47,283 nt of DNA. Source: Ignavibacteriaceae bacterium. Its GTDB lineage: Bacteria > Bacteroidota > Ignavibacteria > Ignavibacteriales > Ignavibacteriaceae. Location: positions 1-47,283 of the forward strand of contig JANWIS010000066.1 of NCBI GenBank assembly GCA_025449775.1, given 5' to 3'. The notes beneath the pieces were generated by a model. The model was not told the origin of the DNA. It saw only the letters and a program-made list of their open reading frames with translations, and made no database searches. Both the position numbers and the translations under genes were made by a program. This document shows positions 8,640 through 16,209 of the stretch, one piece after another. The stretch's first letter is position 1. Each line of letters begins with the position of its first letter.

Positions 8640-9041
8640 AATTGGTCTATTTAATTTATGATCGGATAAAAATTATTGTATTCTTTTTTTACAACACGGT
8701 TCAATTTTTGATGCATCAACTTGTACCTTAAAAAAAATTTTCTTAAATCAAAATTTGTTGTGAATATTTTTTTAAAAAAAATTTTTTATCTATTGAAATT
8801 TAATTTGCAATTATTAAAAAATATTGCCAAGTTAGCATTGCCTTGTTCGGGGTAAAAAAAATAAAATGTATGATGCAATTTTCATTAACTAAAATATTTC
8901 TTCTTCCTTTACGCCCCGACTCTAAACCTTAATTAAAGATTTTTTTGTTTCATTAAAATAGTTACTAATGAAGTGAATATCCTTCTATTATTAATAATTT
9001 TTTTTCACTTTAATTAACAATCCGAAAACCGGGAGATTTGA
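8640..9041. other. 402-bp AT-rich intergenic region between the divergent ABC operon and nrdJ
   Basis: No coding sequence is supported. It contains long A and T runs, a 12-bp palindrome TTGATGCATCAA (8708-8719), a weak GGGG/CCCC inverted repeat at about 8848/8911, and a 7-bp inverted repeat AAGTGAA (8971-8977) / TTCACTT (9004-9010) just upstream of nrdJ. I found no NrdR box and no cobalamin riboswitch motif. It probably carries the promoters of both flanking units. Confidence 0.6.
8675..8704 (-). promoter_or_regulatory. Candidate promoter of the ABC transporter operon
   Basis: Read on the minus strand, TTGAAC (8704-8699), an 18-base spacer and TACAAT (8680-8675) resemble a sigma-70 promoter. 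It would start transcription about 30 bases before the TTG start of the ATPase gene. A 12-bp palindrome (8708-8719) lies just upstream of the -35 and could be an operator. The call rests on hexamer similarity only, in AT-rich sequence. Confidence 0.35.
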
Positions 9042-12000
9042 ATGCAGATAAAAAGATTATTTACTACCGCTGGTAAAGACCCCTTCTCTTCAATCAAATT
9101 TGTTAAAAGAAAATCAGAAATTAAAAATCCGGATGGATCAATAGTTTTCCGGATGGATGATGTTTCTGTTCCGGAAAGCTGGTCTCAGGTTGCTACAGAT
9201 ATTATCGCACAGAAATATTTCCGTAAAGCCGGAATTCCCGCTTCGCTCATAAAAGTGGAAGAAGCAGGAATCCCGGAATGGCTAAGACCTTCTGTTCCAG
9301 ATAAAGAAAAACTGGTTTTGCTTCCTGAGGAAGTTCGATACACTGCTGAACGTGATTCGAGAGAAGTATTTCATCGGTTAGCTGGGTGCTGGACGTACTG
9401 GGGCTGGAAAGGTGATTATTTCGATACTGAGGATGATGCAAAATCATTCTACGATGAACTTTCATATATGCTAGCAACTCAAATGGCGGCACCGAATAGT
9501 CCTCAATGGTTTAATACCGGGCTTAACTGGGCATATGGTATTACAGGACCTTCACAAGGACATTATTATGTAGATTATCAAACGGGTGAAATGGTTTCTT
9601 CAAGCGATGCGTACACTCATCCGCAACCTCATGCGTGTTTTATACAATCCATTAATGATGACCTGGTTAATGAAGGTGGAATAATGGATTTGTGGGTTCG
9701 TGAAGCAAGATTATTTAAATACGGTTCAGGAACCGGTTCAAATTTTTCTGCTCTTAGAGGATTGAATGAACCATTAAGCGGTGGTGGAAAATCTTCTGGA
9801 CTTATGTCTTTTCTTAAAATTGGTGACCGTTCTGCAGGAGCGATTAAATCGGGTGGAACAACCAGACGTGCGGCAAAAATGGTTACATTAGATCTCGATC
9901 ACCCGGATATAGAAGAATATATAAACTGGAAAGTAATTGAAGAACAAAAGGTAGCTTCACTTGTAGCCGGTTCAAAACAAGTAAGCTTCCATCTGAATAA
10001 TATAATGAAAGCCTGTTACTCCGAACATCCTGAAAATGACAGGTTTAATAAACAAGAAAACAGAAAGCTGAAATTGGCTGTGCTCGAAGCCCGACGGGCA
10101 ATGGTTCCGAATAGTTATATAGAACGTGTGATTCAGCTTGCAAAACAGGGTTTCAAATCAATAGACTTTCCTACATATGATGTTGATTGGAATTCTAATG
10201 CTTATGCGACGGTATCGGGGCAGAATTCTAATAATTCGGTTCGAGTTACAAATGATTTTATGAATGCAGTACTTGATGATGAAGATTGGAATCTTTACTG
10301 GCGTATTGAAAAAAGAAAAGCCACAGAGGAAAAGAGAAACCCGAAACCTTGTAAAACTTTAAGAGCAAGAGATCTCTGGAATGATATTTCTTATGCTGCA
10401 TGGTCATCTGCCGATCCCGGACTTCAATTCCACACTACAATAAATGAATGGCATACCTGTCCGGATAGCGGAGAAATAAAAGCTTCAAATCCTTGTAGTG
10501 AATATATGTTCCTTGATGATACTGCATGCAATCTTGCTTCGATGAACCTGGTAAAATTCTATAGTGTTAAAGAAAAGAAATTTAATATTGATTCATACAG
10601 GCATGCAACACGCCTCTGGACAATTGTTCTTGAAATAAGTGTAATGATGGCTCAGTTCCCAAGCAGAAATATTGCTCGTTTGAGTTATGAATACAGAACA
10701 CTCGGATTGGGTTATGCAAACCTTGGAACATTGCTAATGCTTCAGGGAATTCCTTATGACAGCAATGAAGGATTCGCTATCTGCGGTGCTTTAACTTCGA
10801 TAATGCATATGTCTTCTTATGCAACCTCTGCTGAAATGAGCAGAGAATTAGGTTCATTCCAGGGCTTCAAACAAAATAAGAAACATATGCTCAAAGTAAT
10901 TCGTAATCATAGACGAGCAGCATATAATGCTTCTAATGAGGAATACGAAAACTTAACTGTCTATCCGGTTGGCATTAATCCAAAATATTGTCCATCTGAT
11001 CTGTTAAAAGCTGCCAGAGAAGATTCCGAGCGTGCACTTGAACTCGGTGAACAATTTGGTTTTAGAAATGCCCAGGTAACCGTTATTGCTCCAACCGGAA
11101 CAATCGGACTGGTTATGGATTGTGATACAACTGGTGTCGAACCAGATTTCTCATTGGTAAAATTCAAAAAGCTTGCTGGTGGAGGATATTTTAAAATAAT
11201 AAATCAATCTATTCCTCCGGCTCTTGAAAGATTGGGATATAATAAAGAACAGATAAATGAAATTGTAAAGTATACCAATGGTCAGGGAACATTAAATGGC
11301 TGCCCATACATCAACCACGAATCATTAATGTCAAAAGGGTTTACAGAAGAAGCAATCATCAAGATTGAAAAGTCACTTCCATCAGCTTTTGAAGTACCCT
11401 TTGCATTTAACAAGTACACACTGGGCACTGAATTTATTGTAGAACGGCTTGGAATTGATGAAGAAAAAATTGATGGATTTTATTTTAATCTTCTGGAAGA
11501 GATCGGATTCTCCAAACAGGAAATTGCAGCAGCAAATGATTATGTATGCGGTACAATGACAATTGAAGGAGCTCCATTCCTTAAACACGAACATTATCCA
11601 GTCTTCGATTGTGCAAACAAATGCGGTAAAAGAGGAACAAGATTCATCCGTGCATCTGCACACATAAAAATGATGGCAGCAGCTCAACCATTTATTTCAG
11701 GAGCGATTTCGAAAACTATTAACCTTCCTAATCAATCAACGATTGAAGATGTTAAAGATGCATATATGCAATCCTGGAAACTTGGAGTTAAAGCAAATGC
11801 TCTTTACAGGGATGGTTCCAAACTTTCACAGCCATTGAATACACTCAGTGAAGAAGATATCGAAGCATTAATTGAAGATAAAGAAAAGCATGATATAGTA
11901 AAGGTTGCTGAAAAGATTATTCACAGGTATATAGCGAAAAGAAGGAGATTGCCTGACAGAAGATCGGGCTACACACAAAAGGCAAAAATAAATGGTCAGT

Positions 12001-12632
12001 CAGTTTATATAAGAACAGGCGAATATGATAACGGACAGATCGGGGAAATATTTATAGATATGCACAGAGAAGGGGCTGCTTTCAGAAGCTTGCTGAACTG
12101 TTTTGCAATTTCCATTTCTCTTGGATTACAGCACGGTGTACCGCTCGAAGAATTTATTGATGCTTTTGTATTCACGAGGTTTGAACCAAGCGGAATTGTA
12201 ACAGGCAATGAAAAAATAAAGATGGCTACATCTGTAATTGATTATATATTCAGAGAACTTGCAGTTACATATCTCAGCAGAAATGACCTTGCTCATATTG
12301 AACCCGAAGAAATTAAATCCAAAGCTTCATCAGGAATAGTTAAAAAGTTTGCAGAACCGGATTTTATTTCAGAAGAAGTAGTAAGCGAAAGATTAGTAGA
12401 ACTTGATAAAGATAATATTGATTCATTCTCACCTGAAACAAAAAGTACTTCTTCACATCTTAAACGTGAGCCAAGTACAGGCACAAAAACTGATATTCAA
12501 ACACAAGTTAGACTTGCAATTGAAAAAGGTTACACAGGCGATATCTGCTCTGAATGCCAGAGTATGACAATGGTTAGAAACGGAACCTGTTTGAAATGTG
12601 TAACTTGCGGATCCACTTCGGGGTGTAGCTAA
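9042..12632 (+). CDS. nrdJ: Adenosylcobalamin-dependent (class II) ribonucleotide reductase
   Basis: A 1196-residue enzyme that reduces ribonucleotides to deoxyribonucleotides with a coenzyme B12 radical, so it works with or without oxygen. PHACFIQ near residue 198 carries the first redox cysteine. NPCSEYMFLDDTACNLASMN (residues about 482-501) holds the radical-bearing Cys in NPC and the second redox Cys in CNLA. Nucleotide-site sequence includes APTGTIGLVMDCDTTGVEP. A later region (GQIGEIFIDMHREGAAFRSL) matches the TSCPD-type C-terminal domain. The tail has CSEC, CLKC and CGSTSGC, a redox or zinc cysteine cluster. GGGAG precedes the ATG. It stands alone with its own terminator and no nrdA/nrdB or nrdD nearby. 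The cell therefore needs B12 for this enzyme. Confidence 0.95.
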   Translation: MQIKRLFTTAGKDPFSSIKFVKRKSEIKNPDGSIVFRMDDVSVPESWSQVATDIIAQKYFRKAGIPASLIKVEEAGIPEWLRPSVPDKEKLVLLPEEVRYTAERDSREVFHRLAGCWTYWGWKGDYFDTEDDAKSFYDELSYMLATQMAAPNSPQWFNTGLNWAYGITGPSQGHYYVDYQTGEMVSSSDAYTHPQPHACFIQSINDDLVNEGGIMDLWVREARLFKYGSGTGSNFSALRGLNEPLSGGGKSSGLMSFLKIGDRSAGAIKSGGTTRRAAKMVTLDLDHPDIEEYINWKVIEEQKVASLVAGSKQVSFHLNNIMKACYSEHPENDRFNKQENRKLKLAVLEARRAMVPNSYIERVIQLAKQGFKSIDFPTYDVDWNSNAYATVSGQNSNNSVRVTNDFMNAVLDDEDWNLYWRIEKRKATEEKRNPKPCKTLRARDLWNDISYAAWSSADPGLQFHTTINEWHTCPDSGEIKASNPCSEYMFLDDTACNLASMNLVKFYSVKEKKFNIDSYRHATRLWTIVLEISVMMAQFPSRNIARLSYEYRTLGLGYANLGTLLMLQGIPYDSNEGFAICGALTSIMHMSSYATSAEMSRELGSFQGFKQNKKHMLKVIRNHRRAAYNASNEEYENLTVYPVGINPKYCPSDLLKAAREDSERALELGEQFGFRNAQVTVIAPTGTIGLVMDCDTTGVEPDFSLVKFKKLAGGGYFKIINQSIPPALERLGYNKEQINEIVKYTNGQGTLNGCPYINHESLMSKGFTEEAIIKIEKSLPSAFEVPFAFNKYTLGTEFIVERLGIDEEKIDGFYFNLLEEIGFSKQEIAAANDYVCGTMTIEGAPFLKHEHYPVFDCANKCGKRGTRFIRASAHIKMMAAAQPFISGAISKTINLPNQSTIEDVKDAYMQSWKLGVKANALYRDGSKLSQPLNTLSEEDIEALIEDKEKHDIVKVAEKIIHRYIAKRRRLPDRRSGYTQKAKINGQSVYIRTGEYDNGQIGEIFIDMHREGAAFRSLLNCFAISISLGLQHGVPLEEFIDAFVFTRFEPSGIVTGNEKIKMATSVIDYIFRELAVTYLSRNDLAHIEPEEIKSKASSGIVKKFAEPDFISEEVVSERLVELDKDNIDSFSPETKSTSSHLKREPSTGTKTDIQTQVRLAIEKGYTGDICSECQSMTMVRNGTCLKCVTCGSTSGCS

Positions 12633-12653
12633 ACTATTTCACACCCAAAAAAA

Positions 12654-12685
12654 GAAAAGCCGTTCGAATTCAAGAGCGGCTTTTC
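12654..12685. terminator. Bidirectional Rho-independent terminator between nrdJ and the NlpC/P60 gene
   Basis: GAAAAGCCG (12654-12662) pairs perfectly with CGGCTTTTC (12677-12685) around a 14-base loop. Rightward it ends in TTTTCTATTT; leftward it is followed by TTTCTTTTTTTGGG. It should close both nrdJ and the converging engB-to-NlpC run. Confidence 0.85.
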
Positions 12686-12716
12686 TATTTAAGGAAATTT
12701 CATTCGGGATGATATT

Positions 12717-13400
12717 TTAAGGACTGCTTGTAATCCCGTTATTCTCAAACCTTCTTGCACCCATATATCGATTCGAGTAATAATCATAATTGAGAGAAGA
12801 GATTGTTACACCGTTTGTCGAGCTTGCGTGTGCAAAAAGATTTTCACCGATATAAATTCCAACGTGACCCGGTTTTACTCTTTTACGGGTATTAAAGAAA
12901 ACCAGATCCCCAATCACAAGATCATCCTTATCAGAAATTTTTGTTCCTTGTGTATATTGAAGACGGGCTGACCGTTCCAATCCAATCTTGAAAACATCTT
13001 TGTAAATATTTTGTGTAAAAGCTGAGCAGTCTATTCCGGCTTTGGTTGTGCCGCCATACTTATAAGGTGTATCAAGATATTTTATTATTTCCATCAGCAT
13101 TACTTCTTTAAGGGTTGTATAATCGAAACCGGCAACATCCGGATCAATAACCGGCTTATCAGAATCCAGTAAACTAGTGACCGAAACTTCGGGCTCTTCT
13201 GAAGGAAGATCACTTGGATCTTTAAAATCGAGATTCAGATCGACAATCATCGTATCATTTTCTGAAGTAAATCTCGGTGAGTATTCTCTTGTATTTTTCT
13301 CTTCATTATTTGAACCGTACCTGCTTGAAGAGCAAGACAGAACAAATAACAAGCTTGAAAGAAGTATGAGAATGCATATTTTTTTCTGATAATTCTGCAA
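12717..13400 (-). CDS. NlpC/P60 family cell-wall hydrolase lipoprotein
   Basis: A 227-residue envelope protein. Residues 1-23 are a lipoprotein signal with lipobox VLSC (Cys23). After a polar stretch, residues about 100-220 form the NlpC/P60 papain-like fold: catalytic Cys125 in AGIDCSAF, a His in GHVGIYIG (near 177) and a third polar residue in LFAHAS (near 189). Family members cut peptide bonds in peptidoglycan stems. The start is a TTG behind AGG overlapping the rpoD stop region; the two genes are 2 bases apart, so they are translationally coupled. The minus-strand run ends after this gene at the terminator at 12654-12685. Confidence 0.9.
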   Translation of the reverse strand: MQNYQKKICILILLSSLLFVLSCSSSRYGSNNEEKNTREYSPRFTSENDTMIVDLNLDFKDPSDLPSEEPEVSVTSLLDSDKPVIDPDVAGFDYTTLKEVMLMEIIKYLDTPYKYGGTTKAGIDCSAFTQNIYKDVFKIGLERSARLQYTQGTKISDKDDLVIGDLVFFNTRKRVKPGHVGIYIGENLFAHASSTNGVTISSLNYDYYSNRYMGARRFENNGITSSP

Positions 13401-13402
13401 TC

Positions 13403-14257
13403 TTAACCTAAATAATTTTTAAGATCTTTACTCCGGGTTGCATGTCTTAACCGACGGATTGCTTTTTCTTTTATCTGCCGTACTCTTTCACGTGTAAGAT
13501 TGAATCTGTCACCTATTTCTTCCAAGGTCAATGGCTGTTCATCATCCAGACCGAAATAAAGTTTTATTACCTCTGCTTCTCTGTCAGGAAGTTTGGAAAG
13601 TGCTCTCCGTATTTCATCTTTGAGTGATTCAGACATTAAAGTTGTATCAGGAGATGGCAGTTCTTCATTCATCAGAACATCGAGCAAACTATTTTCTTCA
13701 CCTTGTCTGAATGGTGCATCCACTGATAAATGTTTACCCGAAATTTTTAGAGTATCCGATACATCTGAAACATCCATCTCAAGCTCGTTTGCAAGCTCTT
13801 CCGGGCTCGGTTCTCTTTCAAATTCCTGTTCAAGACTGCTATAAGCCTTTCCTATCCTATTTAAAGCACCAACACGGTTTAGAGGTAATCTTACTATTCT
13901 TGATTGTTCTGCGAGTGCCTGGAGGATTGATTGACGAACCCACCAGACTGCATAAGATATGAATTTGAACCCACGGGTTTCATCAAACCGGCGTGCTGCT
14001 TTTATTAAGCCAAGGTTTCCTTCGTTTATCAAATCGCCAAGTGAAAGTCCCTGATTCTGATACTGTTTTGCTACACTCACAACGAATCGTAAATTAGCTC
14101 TTGTAAGTTTTTCAAAAGCTTTTGTATCACCTTGTTTTATTTTGACGGCAAGCTCGACTTCATCCTGCGGAGTTAACAGCTCAACTTTCCCGATTTCCTG
14201 GAAATATATATCAAGAGACTGAGATTCTCTGTTTGTGAACTGCTTTGTTATCTTCAC
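13403..14257 (-). CDS. rpoD: Primary RNA polymerase sigma factor (RpoD/SigA, short Bacteroidetes type)
   Basis: The 284-residue protein has regions 1.2 to 4.2 and lacks the long region 1.1 of proteobacterial RpoD, as in Bacteroidetes-group primary sigma factors. Region 2 includes NLRFVVSVAKQYQNQGLSLG and DETRGFKFISYAVWWVRQSI (-10 recognition and melting). Region 3 follows RIVRLPLNRVGALNRIGKA. Region 4.2 is LTLEEIGDRFNLTRERVRQI (-35 recognition), followed by KEKAIRRLR. The start is GTG at 14257. Neighbours are a vertex-protein gene 18 bases upstream and the NlpC lipoprotein 2 bases downstream, so housekeeping sigma synthesis seems tied to this transcript. Confidence 0.95.
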   Translation of the reverse strand: MKITKQFTNRESQSLDIYFQEIGKVELLTPQDEVELAVKIKQGDTKAFEKLTRANLRFVVSVAKQYQNQGLSLGDLINEGNLGLIKAARRFDETRGFKFISYAVWWVRQSILQALAEQSRIVRLPLNRVGALNRIGKAYSSLEQEFEREPSPEELANELEMDVSDVSDTLKISGKHLSVDAPFRQGEENSLLDVLMNEELPSPDTTLMSESLKDEIRRALSKLPDREAEVIKLYFGLDDEQPLTLEEIGDRFNLTRERVRQIKEKAIRRLRHATRSKDLKNYLG

Positions 14258-14275
14258 TGTTTACCACACGGGTAT

Positions 14276-14539
14276 TTAAGTGTTTATCGTATCAACGATT
14301 CCAACTATTGAAGCATCGACCGGAGCTGAATCCACCGGCAGAGGAATTACGGCTTCAGAAGCCGTTACATAATAAACAATTTCACCGGGACCAGAACCAA
14401 CTGTATCAACAGCAACAATCGGATCATCGGTATTTTTTAATTCTGAATTTAACGGCTGAACGATCATCAGCTTAAAACTTTTTAATGATTCGTATTTCCG
14501 TGTAGCCCAAATATTTCCAATCACTTTTCCTAAAAACAA
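14276..14539 (-). CDS. EutN/CcmL-type bacterial microcompartment vertex protein (copy A)
   Basis: An 87-residue protein of the EutN/CcmL/PduN family (BMC-P), which forms pentamers capping the vertices of protein microcompartments. It shows the MFLGKVIG start strand, IVAVDTVGSGPGEIV and a closing VDASIVGIVDTI. The loop that usually reads GSSAR is changed to TASEAVIPLP here. The start is TTG at 14539, with AAGG about 9 bases upstream. It lies 18 bases upstream of rpoD and 138 bases downstream of a paralogue on the same strand. No hexameric shell gene or cargo enzyme with an encapsulation peptide is recognised nearby. Confidence 0.88.
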   Translation of the reverse strand: MFLGKVIGNIWATRKYESLKSFKLMIVQPLNSELKNTDDPIVAVDTVGSGPGEIVYYVTASEAVIPLPVDSAPVDASIVGIVDTINT

Positions 14540-14677
14540 ACTAAGACCTTTTCATTTGAATGGAACATTATTAAAGCATTTTGATATTAAAAAAATATCA
14601 TTCAATAAAGATCGCTGCGTGGATAAACTTTTCATTTTATAATCAAAATCCAAGCCCTATCTTTTTCCCGGCATTTC

Positions 14678-14947
14678 TTATTCAGCAACATCAAGCTTGT
14701 CAACAATTCCCATAATTACCGCATCAACCGGTTTATCTTTCGTAAAACTTGTCATCCTTGAGGAACTTCCGGTGGCAACAAGCACTACTTCACCTTCACC
14801 TGCACCAACACTGTCAACTGCTACAACGAACCGGTCCTTTTCTTTCAGTTTCAGATCGAGTTCGCGAACGATTAAGAATTTTGCTCCGACGAGCTGTTCA
14901 TCTTTTTTTGTTGACCAGACTGTTCCAATTACTTTTCCTAAAAACAT
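14678..14947 (-). CDS. EutN/CcmL-type bacterial microcompartment vertex protein (copy B)
   Basis: An 89-residue BMC-P protein paralogous to the next gene. It is closer to the family norm: MFLGKVIGTVWSTKK, then VVAVDSVGAGEGEVVLVATG with the canonical GSSSR loop after it, and VDAVIMGIVDKL at the end. ATG start with GAGAG upstream. It lies 71 bases downstream of deoB. The 138-base gap to copy A holds no supported gene. Whether the pair caps a microcompartment whose other parts lie elsewhere or has a different role cannot be told from here. Confidence 0.9.
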   Translation of the reverse strand: MFLGKVIGTVWSTKKDEQLVGAKFLIVRELDLKLKEKDRFVVAVDSVGAGEGEVVLVATGSSSRMTSFTKDKPVDAVIMGIVDKLDVAE

Positions 14948-15018
14948 TTATTCTCTCAATTCTTGTGGGTAAATTATCATTGATTTATTTTTTTCAATTT
15001 TGATTCGACAGCTACAAT

Positions 15019-16182
15019 TCATTCATCTAAAAAACTTATGCCATTCAGCTTGTTATCAACTTTGAAAAAATCGGCAACAGTTTTTCCAACATCGGAAAAT
15101 GTTTTTCTTACACCGAGATTTTTGCCTGTGATGCTCTTCCTGTAATAAAAAAGCGGAACGTATTCTCTGCTGTGATCGGTACTCGGTGTAGTTGGGTCAT
15201 TCCCGTGATCTGCAGTAATAATCAGCCGGTCGCTTTCATCCAGCTTATCAAGTAATTCAGGTAGAAAATCATCGAATTCTTTAAGCTTGGCTGCAAATCC
15301 TTCTGAATCGTTTCTATGCCCGAAATACACATCGAAATCTACAAGATTTGTAAAAATAAAACTACTGGATGCTTCATCTGCATATTTCAGAATTTTTGTA
15401 CAACCTTCTTCATTTGACTTTGTATTTACCTGTGTTTGAATTCCCCGATAGTTAAAAAGATCGTTTATCTTTCCAACACCAATCGTTTGAATATTATTCT
15501 CGGATAAAATATCAAGAACGGTTGGTTCAGGAGGATTAAGTGAAAAGTCTTTCCGGTTTTTTGTTCGTGTAAAATTACCAGGCTGACCGACAAACGGACG
15601 TGCAATCACTCTTCCAACTTTTAAAGGGTCTGCAAGAACTTTTTCCCTGGTTATAGAACAAATTTCATAAAGCCAATTTAAAGGAATAACTTCTTCATGA
15701 GCTGCGATCTGAAATACTGAATCTGCCGAAGTATAAATAATTGGAAAACCTGTTGACAGATGTTCATTTCCATATTCCTTAATAATTTCAGTACCCGATG
15801 CAGGTTTATTTCCCAAAAAACCTTTGCATCCTGTCTCCTTTAAAAATAAATCAACTAATTTTTTGCTGAAACCATTCGGGAAATAAGTAAAATCTGTTTT
15901 TACATGAAGTCCGGCGAGCTCCCAATGACCTGTTGTAGAATCTTTTCCATTAGATATCTCTGTCATTTTTCCATAAGATGCTAAAGATGGAGACTTCTTC
16001 ATTACTCCATTTATTGGTAGGATATTGCCGAGCCCGAGCTTTTCCAGATTTGGTAACTTCAACCCACCGATTACATCGGCAAGATTACAAAGTGTATTGC
16101 TGCCCTGGTCGTTGTAAAGATTTGCATCCGGCAATTCACCGATACCAACTCCATCTAAAACAATTACATAAAAATTCTTCAT
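15019..16182 (-). CDS. deoB: Phosphopentomutase DeoB
   Basis: A 387-residue enzyme that interconverts (deoxy)ribose-1-phosphate and (deoxy)ribose-5-phosphate in nucleoside salvage. It belongs to the alkaline-phosphatase-like metalloenzyme fold. The N-terminal VLDGVGIGELPD gives a metal-ligand Asp, GKDSTTGHWELAG carries the phosphorylated Thr, and TADHGNDPTTPSTDHSREYV near residue 335 supplies further Asp/His ligands. The length matches the family (about 390). It starts 27 bases after the GAF/GGDEF-like gene and precedes the two vertex-protein genes. Its deoxyribose-5-phosphate product is the substrate of an aldehyde-producing aldolase, a possible but unproven link to the vertex proteins. Confidence 0.94.
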   Translation of the reverse strand: MKNFYVIVLDGVGIGELPDANLYNDQGSNTLCNLADVIGGLKLPNLEKLGLGNILPINGVMKKSPSLASYGKMTEISNGKDSTTGHWELAGLHVKTDFTYFPNGFSKKLVDLFLKETGCKGFLGNKPASGTEIIKEYGNEHLSTGFPIIYTSADSVFQIAAHEEVIPLNWLYEICSITREKVLADPLKVGRVIARPFVGQPGNFTRTKNRKDFSLNPPEPTVLDILSENNIQTIGVGKINDLFNYRGIQTQVNTKSNEEGCTKILKYADEASSSFIFTNLVDFDVYFGHRNDSEGFAAKLKEFDDFLPELLDKLDESDRLIITADHGNDPTTPSTDHSREYVPLFYYRKSITGKNLGVRKTFSDVGKTVADFFKVDNKLNGISFLDE

Positions 16183-16209
16183 TGCAGAAGCCGGATGAAA
16201 TAATTAAAG

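Noticed and set aside
8843..8920. CGGGG/CCCCG inverted repeat upstream of nrdJ
   Set aside because: The pairing is imperfect, the arms are about 60 bases apart and no T-tract follows, so no function is supported.
8820..9041. Cobalamin riboswitch or NrdR boxes upstream of nrdJ
   Set aside because: No B12-box-like core and no pair of NrdR-type palindromes could be found by eye.
14540..14677. Possible small gene between the two vertex-protein genes
   Set aside because: Frames are short and interrupted and no ribosome binding site or conserved motif is visible.
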